64,000 nt of DNA, from positions 1,736,001 through 1,800,000 of the forward strand of contig NC_079976.1 in assembly GCF_029852145.1 (NCBI RefSeq). The letters are read 5' to 3'. Positions 1 to 10,829 of the stretch are shown here, piece by piece. The translations under genes were made by a program, and so were the position numbers. Within the stretch, counting starts at the first letter, position 1; every line of letters begins with the position of its first letter. Origin of the DNA: Microplitis mediator. Taxonomy: Eukaryota; Arthropoda; Insecta; Hymenoptera; Braconidae. The notes beneath the pieces were generated by a model. The model saw only the letters and a list, made by a program, of their open reading frames with translations. It ran no database searches and was not told the origin of the DNA.

Positions 1-18
1 CGAGGGTTATTATGCTGT

Positions 19-338
19 CCCTGGCGGTTTTGAATCACCCTGGAAACACCCTGGATCTACGGTGGTTACACGGTGTACCCACCCTGATTCCACGGTGGTT
101 ACACGGTGTACCCACCGTGATTCCACGTACACCGCGTAATCAACGTGGATACACCATGGAATCTCGGTGAATACACCGTGGAATCATGGTGGGTACACCG
201 TGTAACCATCGTGGAAACACCGTATAACCACCGTGGAATCAGGGTAATAAAATGGCACAAACTCACCGTGATTCCACCGTGTTTCCACTCCCAGGGTGTT
301 CCCAGGCTGTTTCCAGGGTGATTCAAAACCGCCAGGGG
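19..338. mobile_element. TIR element made of CCACGGTGG-type words, copy 1
   Basis: The element begins CCCTGGCGGTTTTGAATCAC and ends with the inverse complement (GTGATTCAAAACCGCCAGGG). The interior consists of many inverted short words such as CCACCGTGATTCCACGGTGG and TACACCGTG. A second copy lies at 11044-11357 in intron 1 of the third P450. No transposase is encoded, so it is a non-autonomous MITE-like element. Apparent ORFs across it on the minus strand are by-products of the repeated words. Confidence 0.8.
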
Positions 339-477
339 TATCATAATACTTACTACGCGCGAGACACTTATCGATAAGATTTAATAACAATTACTTCTGT
401 ACATTATAATAATTGTGATGCGTCATAATAATTTTTCATAAGGGTATTATAATTTTTTGGATGCTTCGCGTCCTGTT

Positions 478-606
478 CCCTATCCAAAAATTCCCAGAGA
501 ATCCACTCAACTGCGACAAAAACCGCATAGAATCCTATAGACTGTATTGGTTTCTATGCGGTTTTTGTCGCATTTGATTGGATTCTATGGGAATTTTTGG
601 ATAGGG
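478..606. mobile_element. 129-bp palindromic MITE, copy 1
   Basis: This is a nearly perfect foldback. CCCTATCCAAAAATTCCC at the left is inverted at the right as GGGAATTTTTGGATAGGG. The arms continue inward through GCGACAAAAACCGCATAGAA and its complement. A close second copy is at 12844-12971 in intron 6 of the third P450, so the two lie in different introns of paralogous genes and inserted independently. Confidence 0.85.
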
Positions 607-722
607 TTTCAAGTTTGGTCGACAGCATAATAAAAATTGGTAGGTTTTGAGCCAACATTTTTCTCCGTGTATAACGATTACGTTTTTTGGGTTTGCCGAA
701 CAAAAGTTAATTATTTTTTTAG

Positions 723-2528
723 AGACATTGTTCGGGATGGAAGGAACTGCTCAAACTAATGGTGATGCATTCCTCGCTAGACTTATTGAGGAGTATGTTG
801 ATTAAACAAATTACAATTTATTATTTTTAACCAAGGAACTTTACATGAACGATTCGAGTTACCCAGGTTCATTGTATTTTAATAAATATGATAATATTTT
901 TTATATTTATTCTAGCGGACTAAATTGTTTTTGGGAAAGAGTACTCAAAGTCTGGTTGTACCCTGAATTTATTTTTCATCTTACCAAAACAGGTAAAATA
1001 TGGATCAATAGCATTGAGACAGGTAGTCGAATTGTAAATAAGGTAATTAATATTCACAGTTTTTCGATTTAATGCAACAGATGTCCGTAAAAGAATGATT
1101 TTCTCTCTTACTACTTGGCCGCGAAGAAGTGCACAGTAATTTTCTAATTGTAGAAAAATGGTGGGAGGAAAGATCATTCTTTTACCGATTCAGCTGTAAA
1201 TTTTGGAAGCTTTATTGACATTTTATTTCACGATGCTATTGAACCGAATGAAATAAGTGTTTGCAAACAGGGTTACCCTTGATATTAAATTGTCCTAAGC
1301 TATTTACACTGATTTTGAATACCCTGAGTGCGAAGCAGATCTCGACTCTTGGTAATAATAATCATTTTTCAATCATTTATGCTTTTTGTAGATAATAACA
1401 GACAAAATAAAAATATATGAAGCAATAGAAAGAGGTGAAAAAAATGTTGAAGGATGTAAGCCATCAATACTGGATTCAGTTGTCGAGAATGCTGTTAAAA
1501 CAAAGTCGATGACTGTTGATGAAATTCGTTATGATTTAGTTTCTCTCTTTCTTGGTGTATGTATTTTTAATTATTAACTATATAATTATCTCGATTAATT
1601 AATTCATTCCATTTTAATAAGTAATTGTCTTTTATTTTTCAGTCTCAAGACACGATTCATGGTTTAATATCATTTGCACTAGTAATGATAGCGATGCATC
1701 CCGATGTACAGGTAAAAATAATTGTAACACGGAGAAATCATTTTCGGAATATTCCTTATCGACTTATTGTAGGAATGAATTTGCGGGAATTGTTCTCATG
1801 ATTTATTGGAACCGTTCCGTTAATTTTTTCTCCGTGCAATGAAATCTTCATTGATAAATTAATGTCATTAATTTAATAATTAAGGATAAAGTACGTGAAG
1901 AAATATTGGATGTTGTCGGAGAAAATAGTGATGTTTGTGACGAACACGTTAGTAAATTGACATACATTGACATGGTTATCAAAGAAACCATAAGACTATT
2001 TTCGGTGGGACCTATAAATGCTAGAAGAGTCACTGAAGATATGGAAATCGGTAATTTTCTTTTTGTTTACTTCGTTTTTTTCCTTTATTAGCAACGTATT
2101 AAATTATTTCAGAAAATTATACGGTCCCGAAAGGCAGCACTCTGCTTATCTTTATCATTGGAACTCATAGATCTGAAAAGTACTGGACGCAGCCTGAAAA
2201 GTTCATTCCAGAAAGATTTCTGCCGGAAAACTCAAAAGACCGGCATCCTTATGCTTTCGTACCTTTCAGTGGAGGTCTTCGTGGATGCCCTGGTATAGTT
2301 ATATGTTTATATATTTTCTATATCATTGAATACGTATAAAAATAAATATATAAATTCTTTACAGGTTACAAATTCGGTGTTGTTGCTCTAAAAGTAATGA
2401 TCGTTCACTTCATTCGTAATTACCAATTTAGTACGACAATGAAACTTGAAAAAATGAAATTGAAAGCACATATAGCTACTCGGTCAGTAGACGGCTACAA
2501 ATTGTCCATTAAAAAAATTACTCCTTAA
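723..2528 (+). CDS. CYP4-clan cytochrome P450, gene A (5' partial, exons 6-12)
   Basis: This is a haem-thiolate monooxygenase of the microsomal CYP4 clan. Family members hydroxylate fatty acids, hormones, pheromones or xenobiotics; the substrate here is unknown. Exons: 723-792, 916-1042, 1392-1556, 1643-1711, 1885-2050, 2113-2292, 2365-2528. All are open with GT-AG introns and match the exon sizes of the two complete paralogues, giving about 313 C-terminal residues. Visible motifs are the I-helix GSQDTIHG, the K-helix ETIR, PERF, and the haem loop FSGGLRGCPG with its cysteine ligand. After the K-helix it reads RLFSVGP where the paralogues have RLFPVGP. The first five exons should lie upstream of the window. 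No frameshift or stop is seen, so it looks functional. An AATAAA lies at 2532 and another at 2691. Confidence 0.9.
1712..1884 (+). repeat. Conserved 173-bp intron 9 with inverted ends (gene A copy)
   Basis: The intron sequence is nearly the same in genes A, B and C and exactly 173 bp in each. It contains an inverted pair CACGGAGAAA ... TTTCTCCGTG around 1719-1841, which looks like a small TIR element that entered before the gene duplications. The inner part carries a palindromic GGAACCGTTCC. Confidence 0.8.
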
Positions 2529-3045
2529 TATAATAAAGTATATTTCAAAAATTTTTTAATATATACATTAATTTGATTCAGAACTTGAAAATTCTGTGAT
2601 TATGTATCCCATGATAAAAGACGATAGTTCAAAAATTATTTTCTATGAATATTTAGTCACGACACTCTTGTTAATATTTTTGTCACATCAAATAAATAAT
2701 TACTTTTTAAAAAATCTTATTTATTAATAATTTCAAAAACTATCTCTGACATGCCCTGGCTTATGCTTACTGTACTGCATCATTACCATGATGTTCTACG
2801 ACCTCACTTTGGGGTGGAAGTTTAGCGGCATAGGGGAAGCCATAGAGAAAATCCATGCTAGTACAGTTTTCCGGTACGGGCGAAGCTGTATAGTCATCTG
2901 TGAAATTCCCATTTCACTGATCACTAGATCTTCATCCCGCGCTTAGACTCTCAGAGATCTTCATTTGGGCCCAACGCGTAGCTCAATTTTGACAATTTTG
3001 TTTATTATGATGTCCTCTAGTGGAAGAAACCAAAAAAAATCCTAC
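2529..3045 (+). other. 3' flank of gene A
   Basis: The sequence from about 2545 to 2670 is shared with the 3' flank of gene B (8805-8826 joined to 9579-9680), so the duplicated block extends past the stop codon. An AATAAA at 2691-2696 is a plausible poly(A) signal. I see nothing gene-like from 2700 to the minisatellite. Confidence 0.6.
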
Positions 3046-3620
3046 GGTGAACATTGGGGAACATGGGGGAACATAGGCGAACATTGGGGAACATGGGTGA
3101 ACGTTGGTGAACGTTGGTGAACATGGGTGAACATGGTGAACATTGGTGAACATAGGGGAACATTGGTGAACATTGGTGAACATGGGTGAACATGGGTGAA
3201 TATTGGTGAACATGGGGAACATGGGGGAACATAGGCGAACATTGGGGAACATGGGTGAACGTTGGTGAACGTTGGTGAACATGGGTGAACATGGTGAACA
3301 TTGGTGAACATAGGGGAACATTGGTGAACATTGGTGAACATGGGTGAACATGGGTGAATATTGGTGAACATGGGGAACATGGGGGAACATAGGCGAACAT
3401 TGGGGAACATGGGTGAACGTTGGTGAACATGGGTGAACATGGTGAACATTGGTGAACATTGGTGAACATTGGTGAACATTGGTGAACATAGGGGAACATT
3501 GGTGAACATAGGTGAACATGGGTGAATATTGGTGAACATTGGTGAACATGGGTGAACGTTGGTGAACATGGGTGAACATGGTGAACATTGGTGAACATGG
3601 GTGAACATTGGTGAACATGC
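3046..3620. repeat. Minisatellite of 10-12-bp GGTGAACATTG-type units with 158-bp higher-order repeat
   Basis: About 50 units of the pattern GGTGAACATNG are arranged in tandem. A diagnostic variant AGGCGA recurs at 3075, 3233 and 3391, which gives a higher-order period of 158 bp across the first three blocks. The unit length is not a multiple of three and contains no stop on the minus strand. All three minus frames therefore stay open and give HV/CSPMFTNV-like artefact proteins. I do not regard these as genes. Confidence 0.95.
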
Positions 3621-3659
3621 ATTGTCTATAACATTCTGTGTAAAGTGTCTGTAACTTTG

Positions 3660-3880
3660 CTCCTGTTGGGAATATTCTGTGACAGTATAAACATTTTTTA
3701 ACTTCCTGCTAAGAAATTCGATGATTTTCGAAATTTCGGGAAGTTATTGTTTTCACCCTGATTTTCGAAAATCGAAATGTATCCAAACAATGTTTTCGAG
3801 CTCTTTGAGCTCGACGTTTTGGGGCTGGCCCGCAGGGTCAACTGACAGATTTTTTTGTACTGGTTCATACATCTTCACAA
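3660..3880 (+). repeat. Dispersed repeat, short copy (related to 51740-52440)
   Basis: It shares the phrases TTCGGGAAGTTATTG, ATGTTTTCGAGCTC and GGGCTGGCCCGCAGGGTCAA with the longer copy near 52 kb. It lacks that copy's central several hundred bases. No coding capacity is recognisable. Confidence 0.65.
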
Positions 3881-4305
3881 AATTACAATCGCAACCTTTC
3901 AAAACAGATCATACAACTTATATTTTTTTCAAATTTTTATTCTAATTATTTCATAGTATTATTTATTTTTTATTTCGCGTCTGGTACTGATTTATTAGAA
4001 TGTGTTGCGTAGTTCTTGACTTAGATGCATAATTAATTAAAAAAAAAATTAAATTAAATAATAAGTAGATGTCAGAAAATGATGCGATGTTTTAGATTAT
4101 TATCCATCTGTTTTATTTATAAGTTAAAAAAAATCTGCATTCGCGTGGTTATAAAGTTGCAGTAAAAATAATAACTTATTATCAGATATTTTATATGAAT
4201 CGATAAAAAACAATCGGAATATGTCAATTGAATGTTTAGTTTACATATTTGATGACTAGCTAACTATGAGTGTAAAAACTTGTTAATTACTAGTGTGCAA
4301 AAAAG

Positions 4306-4345
4306 TATATAAATACGAAATTATTTAAAAGTAAGTTTAGTTCAT
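4306..4345 (+). promoter_or_regulatory. Core promoter of P450 gene B
   Basis: A TATATAAATA box starts at 4306. An initiator-like TTAGTTC has its A at 4339, 33 bp downstream. This leaves a 5' leader of about 70 nt before the ATG at 4410. Gene C has the same box at the same distance (10726 and 10759), which supports the call. The start site is inferred, not measured. Confidence 0.6.
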
Positions 4346-4409
4346 ATGATTTCGTACTGGACGATATTATTATTTATCTGATGTAAAATTCATAAAAATC
4401 ATTAGAAAA

Positions 4410-7400
4410 ATGTCGGGACTGGTTTCAAGCGAGTTTCGTTTACTGTCAAATTACAACTTATTCTCATCGGGTAATTAATTTTTTATTGAACAGCAAAAAG
4501 GATTTCCTAAATTCTAGATAATTTTTGTTTTCATTTAAAAATGAAAAACTTTTCTTGCGCCACGAAATCCTGTTTTTCTGTCTATCAATAAAATTTACTG
4601 ATTACCCTGAATAAGCGGAAACGTATTGTAATTTTTTTTTAAGGGACTTTGATAGCTGCTATTGTTATTTTGATACTGGCATATTGGGGGAGTGATATTA
4701 AAAATTTTTTAGTAACTTATCATAAATTAAAAAAAGCGGCCAAAGCATTTCCGGGCCCTCCAACACTTCCTTTGATTGGAAATGGATTGGCGTTTACAGG
4801 ACCCACAGATGGTATTTGTTGAAAAAATATGTTTTTATATTTATATTTATAATCTTTGAATATTTTAGAGTTTTTGAACATATTCGTGCAGATCAAAAAA
4901 AATTATTCGGATACCTTTAGATTATGGTTTGGACCTCAACTGGTTATTTTCATAACAAATCCAAAAGATTATGAGGTTTGATTAACTATTTGATTAACTA
5001 TTTATATCTTATATATTTTAGTAGTAATTTATGAATATTAATAATAATAGACTACAAAAAGTCGGGAGTGAATTCAAAGTAGGGGAGGGTGGGGCAAAGT
5101 GGGCCCCGTAAGCTAGAAATGGGATTATCTTTACTTTTTTTTACTCGTTACACTACTTTATAGGCCCTTGTTTGTTATTCAACATTGATAAGCTGTGTCC
5201 ATTAAAATTGAAAAATCGAAAATTAGGGCCAAAGTGGGCTCCCATATAAAAAAATTGTGTGAGACAAATTTATTGCTCGTTTTACTTTTTTTAAATTCTT
5301 CACTTTGAAAATGTTATGAATAAGCTGCGTTCATAATAAATTACGAATTTTAAAATATGGGGCAAAGTGGGCAAAAATGGGTAAGCCAAAAATAAGCTAA
5401 TAAGTAATAAATGAATAGTCGTAAAAAAGTGAAGGTGACTTATTATGAGCCTCGTTCATAAAAAATTTAAGGTCGCTCACTTTGCTCTCAAATTTTAGGG
5501 GGGCCCACTTTGCCCAAAAATTTTGGAGGCTTTTCAAATTTTAGGGGGGCCTACTTTGCCCCAAGGGGCCCACTTTGCCCCACCCTCCCCTAATAACATT
5601 AATAATTTTGAATTAAAAACATACATATACATACAGGTTGCGTTGGGTAGTTCAAAAGTAGTTGAAAAAGCATTTTTCTATGACATGTTGGAACCAGCCA
5701 TGATAGATAGTCTCATTAATGGAAAAGGTATGTTATAATTGTCACACTGAGAAAAAATTTCTCTTTGGACAATTAAATTGGTTTTGTTGAATTTTATTAA
5801 GCTAAAAATTATTTGGGACAGCTAAATTTTATTACGTCAATATAATCTATTTTATCATTTTTAACAAATAATTTAATAGACTCTATTTGGTTGACATTAA
5901 TATTTCTCTCTCTAAGATAATAAAATCATATGGTAGAGTTAAGAAAATATTTATTTAAAGGACAACTAAACTATTTTGTAGTGCCAACAAATCCAAATAT
6001 TAGAGCAAAATATTATTATATTAACTCTAATAAATATTAATTAGACACAAAAAAATATTGTCGTTTAGAAAAAATATATATATTTATTCGAGGTTAATAA
6101 ATATATATTTGAACCTAATGATTATTGATTTAGAAGTTATGGTGTTAGGCAGCAACAGCTGGAGTAGTTCAGTGCTCGCCACTAGATCGCGCCCACCATT
6201 TGTGGTGTCCCTGGTAAGATACTTATTTCAGAGTTTTTATATTCCGAGCTCGAAGCATTTTTGGGACGAGATAGTCGCTGACAATTTTTGATATTAATAA
6301 TAATATAGGGATATACTGTATTCCACTATGACATTGATGATTAATGTTGATATTTTTCCTGCACAATTTTTGTCATAGTACGAAAAAAAGTACTTGTGAT
6401 GGAAATAAATAATTTTTCTAAATATGCATTTTTTGAACTGTTGAATAAATATTTTGTCATTTCAAAATAATATCTAATTAATATTCACAGCTCATTCTCT
6501 ATAATAATCACTCATAAATTTCATTATGACGATTTTATAAACTCTATAGGTAATCAATTTGATTTTATGCTTGCTACTAAACGCGTAATTATCTTTACTA
6601 AATATTTTGTAGTTTCTAATAACTCGTTTTGTTGGTGGATTATGAAATATTTAGTTAAAACAACCAAATATATGATTGGCAATGGGTAATAAAATCATTT
6701 TGTTGTCATAACTAAAATTTAGTTGTCAGTAGAAAATTTTTTTCTCAGTGCATAATAAACTTAATTGTTATTGCTATTAATATTATTAATTGAATATAAA
6801 GGACCAAAAATTCGTGCAAGACGTAAAATGGTGATTCCCATTATAAATGGCAAACAGTTATCAGAGTATATCCTTAGCTTTAATTTTCACTCTCGTCGTT
6901 CCGTGGAACTTCTCACAAAAAAATCAGGCATCGGTGAATTCGACGTGTTCCATGATATGGAACTTTGTATTTTGGACATGGTTTATGGTGAGCTCATCTT
7001 AATATATGTAACGGTTACGTTTTTTTGGATTTGTCAAATAAAAGTCAGCTATTCTTTCAGAAACATTGTTTGGGGTTGAAGGAACTGCTCAAACCAATGG
7101 TGATGCATTAATCGCTAGCCTCATTGAGAAGTATGTTGATTAAATAAAGTCGATTTATTATTTTCAACCTGAGTAATTTTACCGTGGACGACTCAAGTTA
7201 CTCAGGTTTGTGTATTTTAATAAATAATAATAATATTTTTCATTATTTTTTTAGGGGCCTAAACTGTTTTTGGGAGAGAATATTTAAATTCTGGTTGTAC
7301 CCTGAATTTACTTTTCATTTAACCAAAATAGGTAAAATATGGTTAGATAGCATTGAGAAAGGTACTCGAATTTTAAATAAGGTAGTTATTAATTATATTT

Positions 7401-8791
7401 TTTACATTTTATACAACAGATTTACTTCTCTCTTCACCGCGAAGAGTTTATATAAATTCGAAAACATTATTGGCATTTCATTTTACGATTTCACGACGCC
7501 ATTAAACCGATTAAGATACAAGTTTCTAAACAGGATTACCCATGATATTAAATTGTCTTAAACTGATTACACTGATTTTGAACACCCTGAGTGCGAAGCA
7601 GATCTCGACTCTTGGTAAAAATAATCATTTTTCAATCATTTATGCTTTTTGTAGATAATAACAGACAAAATAAAAATATATGAAGCAATAGAAAGAGGTG
7701 AAAAAAATGTTGAAGGATGTAAGGCATCAATACTGGATTCAATTGTCGAGAATTCTGTTAAAACAAATTCAATGACTGTTGATGAAATTCGTTATGATTT
7801 GGTTGCTCTCTTTACTGGTGTATTTATTTTTAATTATTAATTATATAATTATCTTGATTAATTATTCATTCCATTTTAATAAGTAATTGTCTTTTACTTT
7901 TCAGTTTCATGACACGATTCATGGTTTAATATCATTTGCATTAGTAATGATAGCGATGCATCCCGATGTACAGGTAAAAATAATTGTAACGCGGAGAAAT
8001 TATTTTCGGAATGTTTCTTATCGACTTATTGTAGGAAAGAATTTGTGGGAATTGTTCTCATGATTTATTGGAACCGTTCCGTTAATTTTTTCTCCGTGTA
8101 ATGAACTCGTTAATGATAAATTAATGAGGTTAATTAAATAATTAAGGATAAAGTACGTGAAGAAATATTGGATGTTGTTGGAGCAAATAGTGATGTTTAT
8201 GAAGAACAAGTTGGTAAATTGACATACATTGACATGGTTATCAAAGAAACTTTAAGACTATTTCCGGTGGGACCTTTCATTGCTAGAAGAGTCACTGAAG
8301 ATATGGATATCGGTAATTTTCTTTTTGTTTACTTGGTTTTTTTCCTTTATTGGCAACGTATTAAATTATTTCAGAAAATCATACGGTTCCGAAAGGCGCC
8401 ACTCTGGCTATCTTTGCTTTTGGAACTCATAGATCTGAAAAGTACTGGACGCAGCCTGAAAAGTTCATTCCAGAAAGATTTCTGCCGGAAAACTCAAAAG
8501 ACCGGCATCCTTATGCTTTCATACCTTTCAGTGGAGGCCTTCGTGGATGCCCTGGTATAATTATAGTTGTATATATTTTCTATATCGTTAAATAAGTTTA
8601 ACAATAAATATATATATTTTTTCACAGGTAATAAATTTGGTACTGTTGCTCTAAAAGTGGTGATCGTTCATATGATTCGTAATTATCAACTAAGTACGAC
8701 AATGAAACTTGAAACAATGAAATTGAGAACACATATAGCTACTCGGTCAGTAGACGGCTACAAATTGTCTATTAAAAAAATTACTCCTTAA
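4410..8791 (+). CDS. CYP4-clan cytochrome P450, gene B (complete, 517 aa)
   Basis: Microsomal P450 monooxygenase; substrate unknown. Twelve exons: 4410-4470, 4644-4811, 4869-4975, 5637-5727, 6802-6987, 7061-7130, 7255-7381, 7655-7819, 7905-7973, 8147-8312, 8375-8554, 8628-8791. They sum to 1554 nt with a continuous frame. In order: an N-terminal membrane anchor (about 22-45), proline hinge FPGPPTLPLIGN (56-67), C-helix region IRARRK (146-151), I-helix TGFHDTIHG (324-332), K-helix ETLR (382-385), PERF, and haem loop FSGGLRGCPG (455-464, ligand Cys462). The start was chosen because gene C has a matching short exon 1 in the same phase behind a matching promoter. The usual C-helix Trp is Ile146, and the segment before it is shorter than in typical CYP4 proteins. 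Introns 3 and 4 carry TIR insertions (5082-5590, 5745-6748). Confidence 0.93.
5082..5590. mobile_element. TIR element with GGGGAGGGTGGGGCAAAG ends, TA-flanked, in gene B intron 3
   Basis: It starts GGGGAGGGTGGGGCAAAGTG and ends with the inverse complement (CACTTTGCCCCACCCTCCCC). TA stands on both sides, as expected of a Tc1/mariner-type target duplication. The interior repeats GGGCAAAGTGGGC-like words in both orientations. It has no transposase. A related, more AT-rich relative is at 8827-9578. Confidence 0.85.
5745..6748. mobile_element. About 1-kb TIR element in gene B intron 4
   Basis: Left end CACTGAGAAAAAATTT and right end AAATTTTTTTCTCAGTG are inverted. The match continues inward through GACAATTAAATT-like and AAATTTAGTTGTC-like words. 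Intron 4 of gene C lacks it, so it inserted after the duplication. A GC-richer patch at 6140-6215 inside it encodes nothing I recognise. Confidence 0.75.
7974..8146 (+). repeat. Conserved 173-bp intron 9 (gene B copy)
   Basis: It has the same length and nearly the same sequence as 1712-1884 and 13852-14024, with inverted GCGGAGAAAT / TTTTTCTCCGTG ends. Its conservation is comparable to or higher than that of several coding exons of the same genes. Confidence 0.8.
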
Positions 8792-8826
8792 TATAATAAA
8801 GTATACTTCAAAAATTTTTTAATGTA

Positions 8827-9578
8827 GGGGAGGATGGGGCAGAGCAGCCCCCCTAAACCAATTATTACTTTTTTTGGCTTTCAACCATAATTTCCCTTTA
8901 CTTTTGTCCTATTTCGAACAAATTTATGGACATTTTGCCAAAATTCTAAAAAAAAAAAATTTTTTTGTGGGGCAGAGCGGCCCCCCTCCAAAAAATGATA
9001 AAAAAAATTTTTTTTTTTCGTTTTTTTTTTTTTTTAAATTGTTTTCATCATTAAGAATGTATTTCTTTCTCTTGACAACTATTTTTGGTTTTATATTACT
9101 CGAAAAAAATTTTTTAAGGTGCAATAAATCATTCACCCTCGATTACCTTAATTACTAATTGTTATTTAATAAAAAAAAAAAAACAATTCTATAGTTTTAC
9201 TTTATTTCAAAAATTTATCAACTAAAAAAAAAAAATTTTATTTTTATAAATTTTTAGTGACCAAATTTGCCTCTTACATAGATAAACGGCCGAAAAATAT
9301 GAAAAAATAATTTTTTTGGAAGTTTCGGCTGGTCCATTTTGCCCCAGGTGCTATGCGTAGGGCTAGAAATGTGGAATTATAATAATTTTTTTCTAATTTG
9401 ACGATAAAAATATGAAAAAATCACTTTTTCGAAATTTTGGGCTTGTTCATTTTGCCCCAAATGTCATGCGTGGGGGTAAAAATGCGCAAACATATCGGAT
9501 TTATAGTAATTAGTTTAAAAAAAAAAAAATTTTTTTTTTATCAAAATTTCAGGGGGGCCGCTCTGTCCCACCCTCCCC
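8827..9578. mobile_element. TIR element with GGGGAGGATGGGGCAGAG ends, TA-flanked, downstream of gene B
   Basis: The left end GGGGAGGATGGGGCAGAG is inverted at the right as CTCTGTCCCACCCTCCCC, with TA on both sides. The 3' flank of gene A (around 2557-2570, AATATATACATTAA) is the uninterrupted paralogous site of the gene B sequence (AATGTA, element, TATACATTAA). This fixes the boundaries. The interior is A/T runs and GGGGCAGAGCGGCCCCCC-like words. No gene. Confidence 0.88.
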
Positions 9579-10411
9579 TATACATTAATTTTATTCAGAA
9601 CTTAAAAATTCTGGGATTATGTATCCTATGAAAAAGCGATAGTTTAAAAATTATTTTCTATGAATATCTAGTCACGACGCTCTTATATATATTTTTTTTT
9701 TTAATCAAATAAATAATTACTTAAAAATTTTAATCTGCAGAATTTTATTTATTAACAATCGAACAATTCTATGCATAATTTATTATATTAATTTTCAGTG
9801 AAAAATATAATTAAATAAATTCAAAAATATATATAATTTATATTTTCAAACTATCAATTATTAATTTTTTTATATATTAATTTACATTACGTTTTAATTG
9901 CAACTTTTTTTTTTTAATTCATTCATTAAATTAGCGAATTTCATATTTTTTTTTTAAATTTCGAAAAAAGTTATATTTTCAAAGTGGAACTTAATCTTTG
10001 AGTTCTCAGTATTACTTTGTTTTTATGACGTACCTGTTAATGATTATTTACTGTTCAGATGTAAAAAAGAGTGTCATATATTTATAGCCTTAGTCACGTA
10101 ACTAATTCATAAAAAAAGAAATTATAATAATTAATAGGTGTCAAGTATTCGATTATATAATTAAGATTCAAGGATTGTAAGAGAAAAAATTGTGGCAAAA
10201 AATATGAAAGTATTTAATTTCCTAGGTTATTATTTATTATACAAACATCTTCTTAGTTTGTCATTCAAATTTTTATTCCTGTCATTACAAAGTTGGGGTA
10301 AAATTATGTAGTTTTCAATTGGAAAAATTTCAACCATATGTTAGTTAATGACAATAAAAAAAAGCAACGGTTTTCCCGAAAATTTTGGATGCTAATGAGA
10401 TTCTATTTTTG

Positions 10412-10446
<35 letters not shown>

Positions 10447-10725
10447 ATGTATGTACAGACGTTGTTTTCAATTCTAAGTAACGTAAAATAAAGAATATTA
10501 AACTATATTTTATGATAAAAACTCGTTAATATACAGAATATCCTGTCAAACTTTAGAACCTTGTGGAAAATAAAAAAATGCCTGAAAAAAATTACCACGC
10601 AATAAAACGTGAAATAAATTAATTTGAATAAATTATAAAAAAAAATCGCAAGTGCGTTAATAAGACGCAACTTTGATCTGATGACTAAATAAGTAAAAAA
10701 CTTTCGGCTTATTAATGAAACGCAA
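9579..10725. other. AT-rich spacer between genes B and C
   Basis: The first ~100 bases continue the shared 3' flank of the P450 block. After that I see only AT-rich DNA with a long poly(A) run at about 10411-10444. No coding sequence is supported. Confidence 0.7.
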
Positions 10726-10765
10726 TATATAAATGTATAATAGTTCTAAATTAAATTCATTTGGT
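10726..10765 (+). promoter_or_regulatory. Core promoter of P450 gene C
   Basis: The TATATAAATG box begins at 10726, and an initiator-like TTCATTT has its A at 10759. The 33-bp spacing is identical to gene B. The inferred leader is about 70 nt. Confidence 0.6.
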
Positions 10766-10829
10766 ACGCACTTGTTCATCAGAACGACATAATTGTATAC
10801 TTACGTTAAATTTATCGAAATTTTAAGCA

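Larger units (their letters stand above)
1..722 (+). other. Intron 5 of the first P450 gene (partial), swollen by repeats
   Basis: No coding sequence is visible here. The last ~60 bases before 723 match the 3' half of intron 5 of the two downstream paralogues, including the stretch around 680-722 ending in a T-rich acceptor AG. This places the window edge inside intron 5. The paralogous introns are only about 70 bp, so the extra length is due to inserted repeats (19-338 and 478-606). Inverted flanks TTATTATGCTGTC near 8 and GACAGCATAATAA near 620 hint at a still larger outer element. Confidence 0.75.

Noticed and set aside
3046..3620. CRISPR-like regular repeat array
   Set aside because: Units are contiguous with no spacers, and the genome is eukaryotic.
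2983..3622. Three long overlapping minus-strand ORFs (188-211 aa, MFTNVHPCSPMF-type)
   Set aside because: They are the same ~11-bp minisatellite read in three frames. There is no promoter, splice context or non-repeat part.
7655..7817. Alternative donor two bases earlier for exon 8 of the P450 (ACTG, then GTGTAT)
   Set aside because: It would put a stop right after the junction in exon 9. Ending the exon after GGT keeps the frame and gives the expected I-helix in all three genes.
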